Part shown: in pieces, positions 60,359-64,000 of the stretch
Position numbering within the stretch: the first letter of the stretch is position 1
Layout: every line of letters begins with the position of its first letter
NCBI GenBank assembly: GCA_014529385.2
Contig: CM043971.1
Coordinates: forward strand, 91,041,840-91,105,839
DNA from: Adiantum capillus-veneris
Taxonomy: Eukaryota; Streptophyta; Polypodiopsida; Polypodiales; Pteridaceae
Direction: 5' to 3'
Length of the DNA: 64,000 nt
Translations under genes and position numbers: made by a program
Notes under the pieces: generated by a model
What the model saw: the letters and a program-made list of their open reading frames with translations, nothing else
What the model was told of the DNA's origin: nothing
The model's database searches: none

Positions 60359-62834
60359 TTACTGAATGTCTGTCCTGGCCCTTGATCTACCTGGTCTGAG
60401 CTTTGTCAAAAGACAAAGGTTTCTCAACATCATGTAAGCTAGACACAGCCAAAGCATAACAATCTGATGCATGAGATGCATGACAAGAACTTGAACCACT
60501 ATGACTAGACAAAGGTGCATCCAATATATTGTCACACAAAGTATGCACCAGCCATTTAGGCATACCTCTAGCCTGATCATTCGCAGCCCTTTCCTCATCA
60601 AGTACATCATGTATATTTGCATTAGTAATAGGCTGATCTGTAACATTTTTAGAAACCCCCATAGACTGACATTCGCCTCATTGGAATTTACATTCAAACT
60701 TCCACCACTAAAAAGAGGAAACAAAGTGTCATAAATGTCCTGTGAGCTGACATTATTGTCTCTAGTACTCATCAATGAAAGTCACAAAGTAAAGGTAATT
60801 GCCCTAGGACGGAGTTTGCATGGGCCCACAAACATCACTATGCACAAGCTATAACCTGCATGTGGCCCTAACTAAACCATCCTTTGGAAGTTTCGAACGC
60901 TGCATCTTACCCAAAATACAGCCTTTACAAACATGTCTGATAGGTGCTTCTAGAGGCGGAAAACAAGCAACCATGTGAAATTTTTAAAACGCAGCAAACT
61001 TGCAAAATTCAGATGTCCAAAACGTGCAAAGTTTTGCATATGAAATAGCCTTCGAATCTACAAATGCATTTGAAAAATTCTACCCACACTTGTCATACAA
61101 AGTGAGCTTATTGCTGCTTATACATCCCACAACATAAAATGCCAGATGCAACAATTCCATTACTGAAAATGAGATCATGTACTATACATATGTCATCCAC
61201 AAATTTGACTACAAGACCAACTCTAGCAAGTGCAAATTTAGAAAAAAGATTCTTCTTGATCCCAGGTAGATAAAATGCATCAACAAGTGAGAGATCTGCC
61301 ATTTGTAGCAGAAAGCATAATCTTTCCAACTCCATTGATCGAATAAGAGGCATAGTTGGCACAAGTGGCTGAATTCCCATGAGGGACATTCTCGAGAGAA
61401 GTAAACAAGTCACGATGAGAGGTAATGTGCTTTGTAGCACCACTATCAAAGTACCACAATTGAGCATCTAAAGCAACTGACAAACATGCATCATGGACAT
61501 TCATTGCACTAAAATCCCATTTTGCATCAACATTAGCATCACAGTCTCCTTTCACATAAGACTCAACAATAAGTGCATTTGTAGTGGAACCAGCATTTTC
61601 AATGGGACCAGCCTCTTGCTTCTTAGCCTCTTTGACCTTCAACTTAGGACACTGCTTGATCAAATGATCATTAGCTTTACAATAATGGCAACGCATCTTC
61701 TTTTTTCCCTTATCACCAGAATTCCCAGACGAATTGTTGCTAGCAGAAGCATTAGGAACATGTGATTTACCACTCACAAAAGAACCATGAGAAGTGGCTA
61801 CATTGCTGTTACCACCTTTTCTTTGAACAACAATAAAGGGTTGTTCCCTTTTTTTTGGGAAAGGGACTCATGCAACAGCAATGTGCATAATGCATCAAAC
61901 TTGACAACTTCAGGATTTCCATGGGTCATAAGTCTCCAAGTACTAGCAAAAGTCTAGTAAGAATCTGGCAAACCATCAAGAATAGTCTCCACAAGGGAAC
62001 TGCCAGAAATGACTTCACCTCCAAAAATAAGTTGCTCATTGATATCCTTGACACGAGCAAGCAAAGTGTCCATGTCATTTTCCTCATGCATAATCTTCGA
62101 CTCCAGCAATTTATACAGCAATGCAATTTTGGCCTCATGCAACTTGCATAAAGACCAACCAAAATATCCAAAGCATGTTTTGCAAATTTTGCTAAACGAA
62201 TGTGGGGAGTAATAGTGTGCTTCACAGAAAATTCGATCAATGCATGACTCTATTCATCTTTTACATCCCAATGAGCTTGCTGAACCGTAGGCAAAACAAC
62301 TCTAACAACAGTAATCCTTGCAGCAAGACCTACAACATCCTCAAACCGCTTGTATCCTCAAAACTAGGACGTACATTAATGCCCTTCACAATGTTCCAAA
62401 CGTCCTTTGACACAAGAACATGTTGCAACATATAAGCCCACATAGAGTAATTGTCCTCATCATTAGCAAACATCTTACACATCTGTGTTGTTGTCAGACA
62501 TGGTAAATGCTGCACCTGATGTGAAAACTGCCTGAAAAGAGGAGAAAGGAAGTGGGATCAATACGTGCTATAAAGCACAAATCGTAAAAGACTGTAAGAG
62601 ACCTGTTATGCAAAAAACAACATTGACATAATTTTTGCACAAATTGACAAAATAGCTTGCATAATACTACCTATAGTGGAAACAGAGGCCGAAATGAGCC
62701 CAAATTAGAAAGTTGAGCATAGTGAACTCTACGACTAATCCCAAAACATTTGTCGACCTGTGAACAGTGAGCAGGTGTGTGCTGGAGTTGCTGGTGGCTG
62801 AGCCCGGGAGGACGCAACCTTCTCTGATTTCAAT
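60359..62834 (-). mobile_element. Copia III internal region, truncated, sister of Copia II
   Basis: The order on the minus strand is gag (62515 to about 61560), protease (about 61490-61280), then a jump to the region between integrase and RT (60775-60387). Most of integrase and all RT/RNase H are missing. A frame break near 62240-62140 and others disable gag. The 5' LTR is at 62835-63038. Confidence 0.82.
61280..61777 (-). pseudogene. Copia III gag C-terminus and protease
   Basis: A 165-residue frame with Ser/Asn/Gly-rich start, intact CCHC knuckle CHYCKANDHLIKQC (about 61690-61650), and protease core WYFDSGATKHITSHRDLF with catalytic DSGA (about 61450). This is the best preserved retrotransposon frame in the right half. 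Confidence 0.83.
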
Positions 62835-63038
62835 TGTTGGAATTAGGGTTGTAGAGAGAACACACATAACTTGGAGAAGATGAAGGAAGCTCAAGGCACA
62901 CAACAGAGAGTGTACTACTTAGTGTGCAATGGAAAGATAAGTTAGCGCTAGAGTGATGGACGCATATACAATGCACGGGGGAAAAACCCCCTAGTGAGGT
63001 AACAAATACCACGACGGTCCTAAGCGTGTTCACACACA
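62835..63038 (-). mobile_element. Copia III 5' LTR (204 bp)
   Basis: Minus strand TGTGTGTGAACACGCTTAGG to AATTCCAACA, the same 204-bp length as both Copia II LTRs, followed by ATTGAAATCAGAG in place of a standard primer site. Confidence 0.85.
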
Positions 63039-63058
63039 TCACTACCACATGTATATGG

Positions 63059-63390
<332 letters not shown>

Positions 63391-63600
63391 AGTGAGACAT
63401 GCATGCACCATGCCAAGCCCTCCATGCTCTGCTTCCCTTCTTGCCTTTCCCCTAATCTTTGATACCATTTTAAGCCATAGGGGACTGGAACATGCAACTC
63501 ACCACCCAACCATGCCCTTTATAGGCCCTTGCCCATGCTAACAACAGGACCCCCTTTACCGAATGTCCTTTTGGGCCCTTGGCTTGCCTTGTCTTACCCT
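63391..63600 (-). mobile_element. Family Y LTR-leader unit, copy 4
   Basis: On the minus strand GGGCCTATAAAGGGCATGG, GGTTGGGTGGTGAGTTGCAT, AATGGTATCAAAGATT. As in copy 3, a G-rich run sits next to the leader side. Confidence 0.55.
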
Positions 63601-64000
63601 AGGCATGACAACAGCAGGCAAACTCCTAACCTCACCCAAAATGTTGCTTTTCTAGCATGCAAGGGCACTCTAATGAGCATCCACAATCCGGTTAAAATTG
63701 ATATGTCTTAATTTGCAATTTTTTTTAAAAAAAATGATAAAAATATAATCCCATTTTTCATCAAGGAAAAGGGGAGGCATCACTCATGCCTCACCCCTTT
63801 GGGGCAGACCAAAAACTTTAAAGCCCTCCATCCAAAAAATTTAGAAGGTAATAAATTAACAATAATTATGAAAGCTTGAATTTTGCAATTTTGCCCAGTT
63901 AAAACCAACTTACAGGCCTTTTTTTTTGCAAACATAGACCAAGTCAGTTCTCTTGAGAAGGGGGGGGGGGGAGAAGAATAATAAGTAGATGACAAAGAGA
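63601..64000. other. Unassigned right edge
   Basis: AT-rich with A/T runs near 63720 and a 12-base poly-G at 63961-63971. No gene recognised. Confidence 0.4.

Overview
The window looks like nuclear DNA from a land plant with a large, repeat-filled genome. It holds one multi-exon, chloroplast-type ABC1 kinase gene with canonical GT/AG introns, several families of plant LTR retrotransposons (Copia and Ty3 types), L1-like LINEs, and many long dinucleotide and poly-G runs. I see no bacterial operon features, rRNA or CRISPR. A fern or other non-seed plant would fit, but the sequence alone does not prove it.

The only convincing host gene is on the minus strand. Its start codon is at 32021 and thirteen consecutive exons can be followed leftward to 6943. 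They encode about 615 residues of an ABC1K-family atypical kinase, closest by eye to the ABC1K7/ABC1K8 (SIA1/OSA1) type. The frame is continuous, every junction has GT and AG, and all key kinase motifs are present. Most introns are 77-372 bp, but intron 1 (9.7 kb) and intron 4 (12.1 kb) are swollen by transposons. The C-terminal exons were not found, so the gene probably runs past the left edge.

Layout. 1-6900: presumed intron 13, with copies of a ~1.0-1.2 kb solo LTR family (copies A, B and inverted relic E), a Copia gag remnant and LTR relics. 6943-8968: exons 13 to 5. 8969-21055: intron 4, with two LINEs in the same sense as the host gene (10216-13319 and 13489-18619) and tandem repeats. 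21056-21981: exons 4 to 2. 21982-31654: intron 1, with an inverted LINE relic, a Copia LTR, a Ty3 gag on the minus strand split by two opposite-sense solo LTRs with perfect 5-bp target duplications, and a second Ty3 remnant. 31655-32021: exon 1, with a TATA box about 150 bp upstream.

32800-64000 is almost all retrotransposon. It contains two copies of a composite unit (plus-strand primer binding site, 1.9 kb of non-coding sequence, then an antisense Copia pol), a Copia element with paired 204-bp LTRs (45192-49492) lying inside another LTR, a minus-strand relative of that element (60359-63038), a Ty3 protease relic, two copies of a large minus-strand LTR-like family (Z), and a small LTR-leader family (Y) tied to GA/CT/TA/G simple repeats. 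No retrotransposon here keeps an open reading frame long enough to be autonomous.
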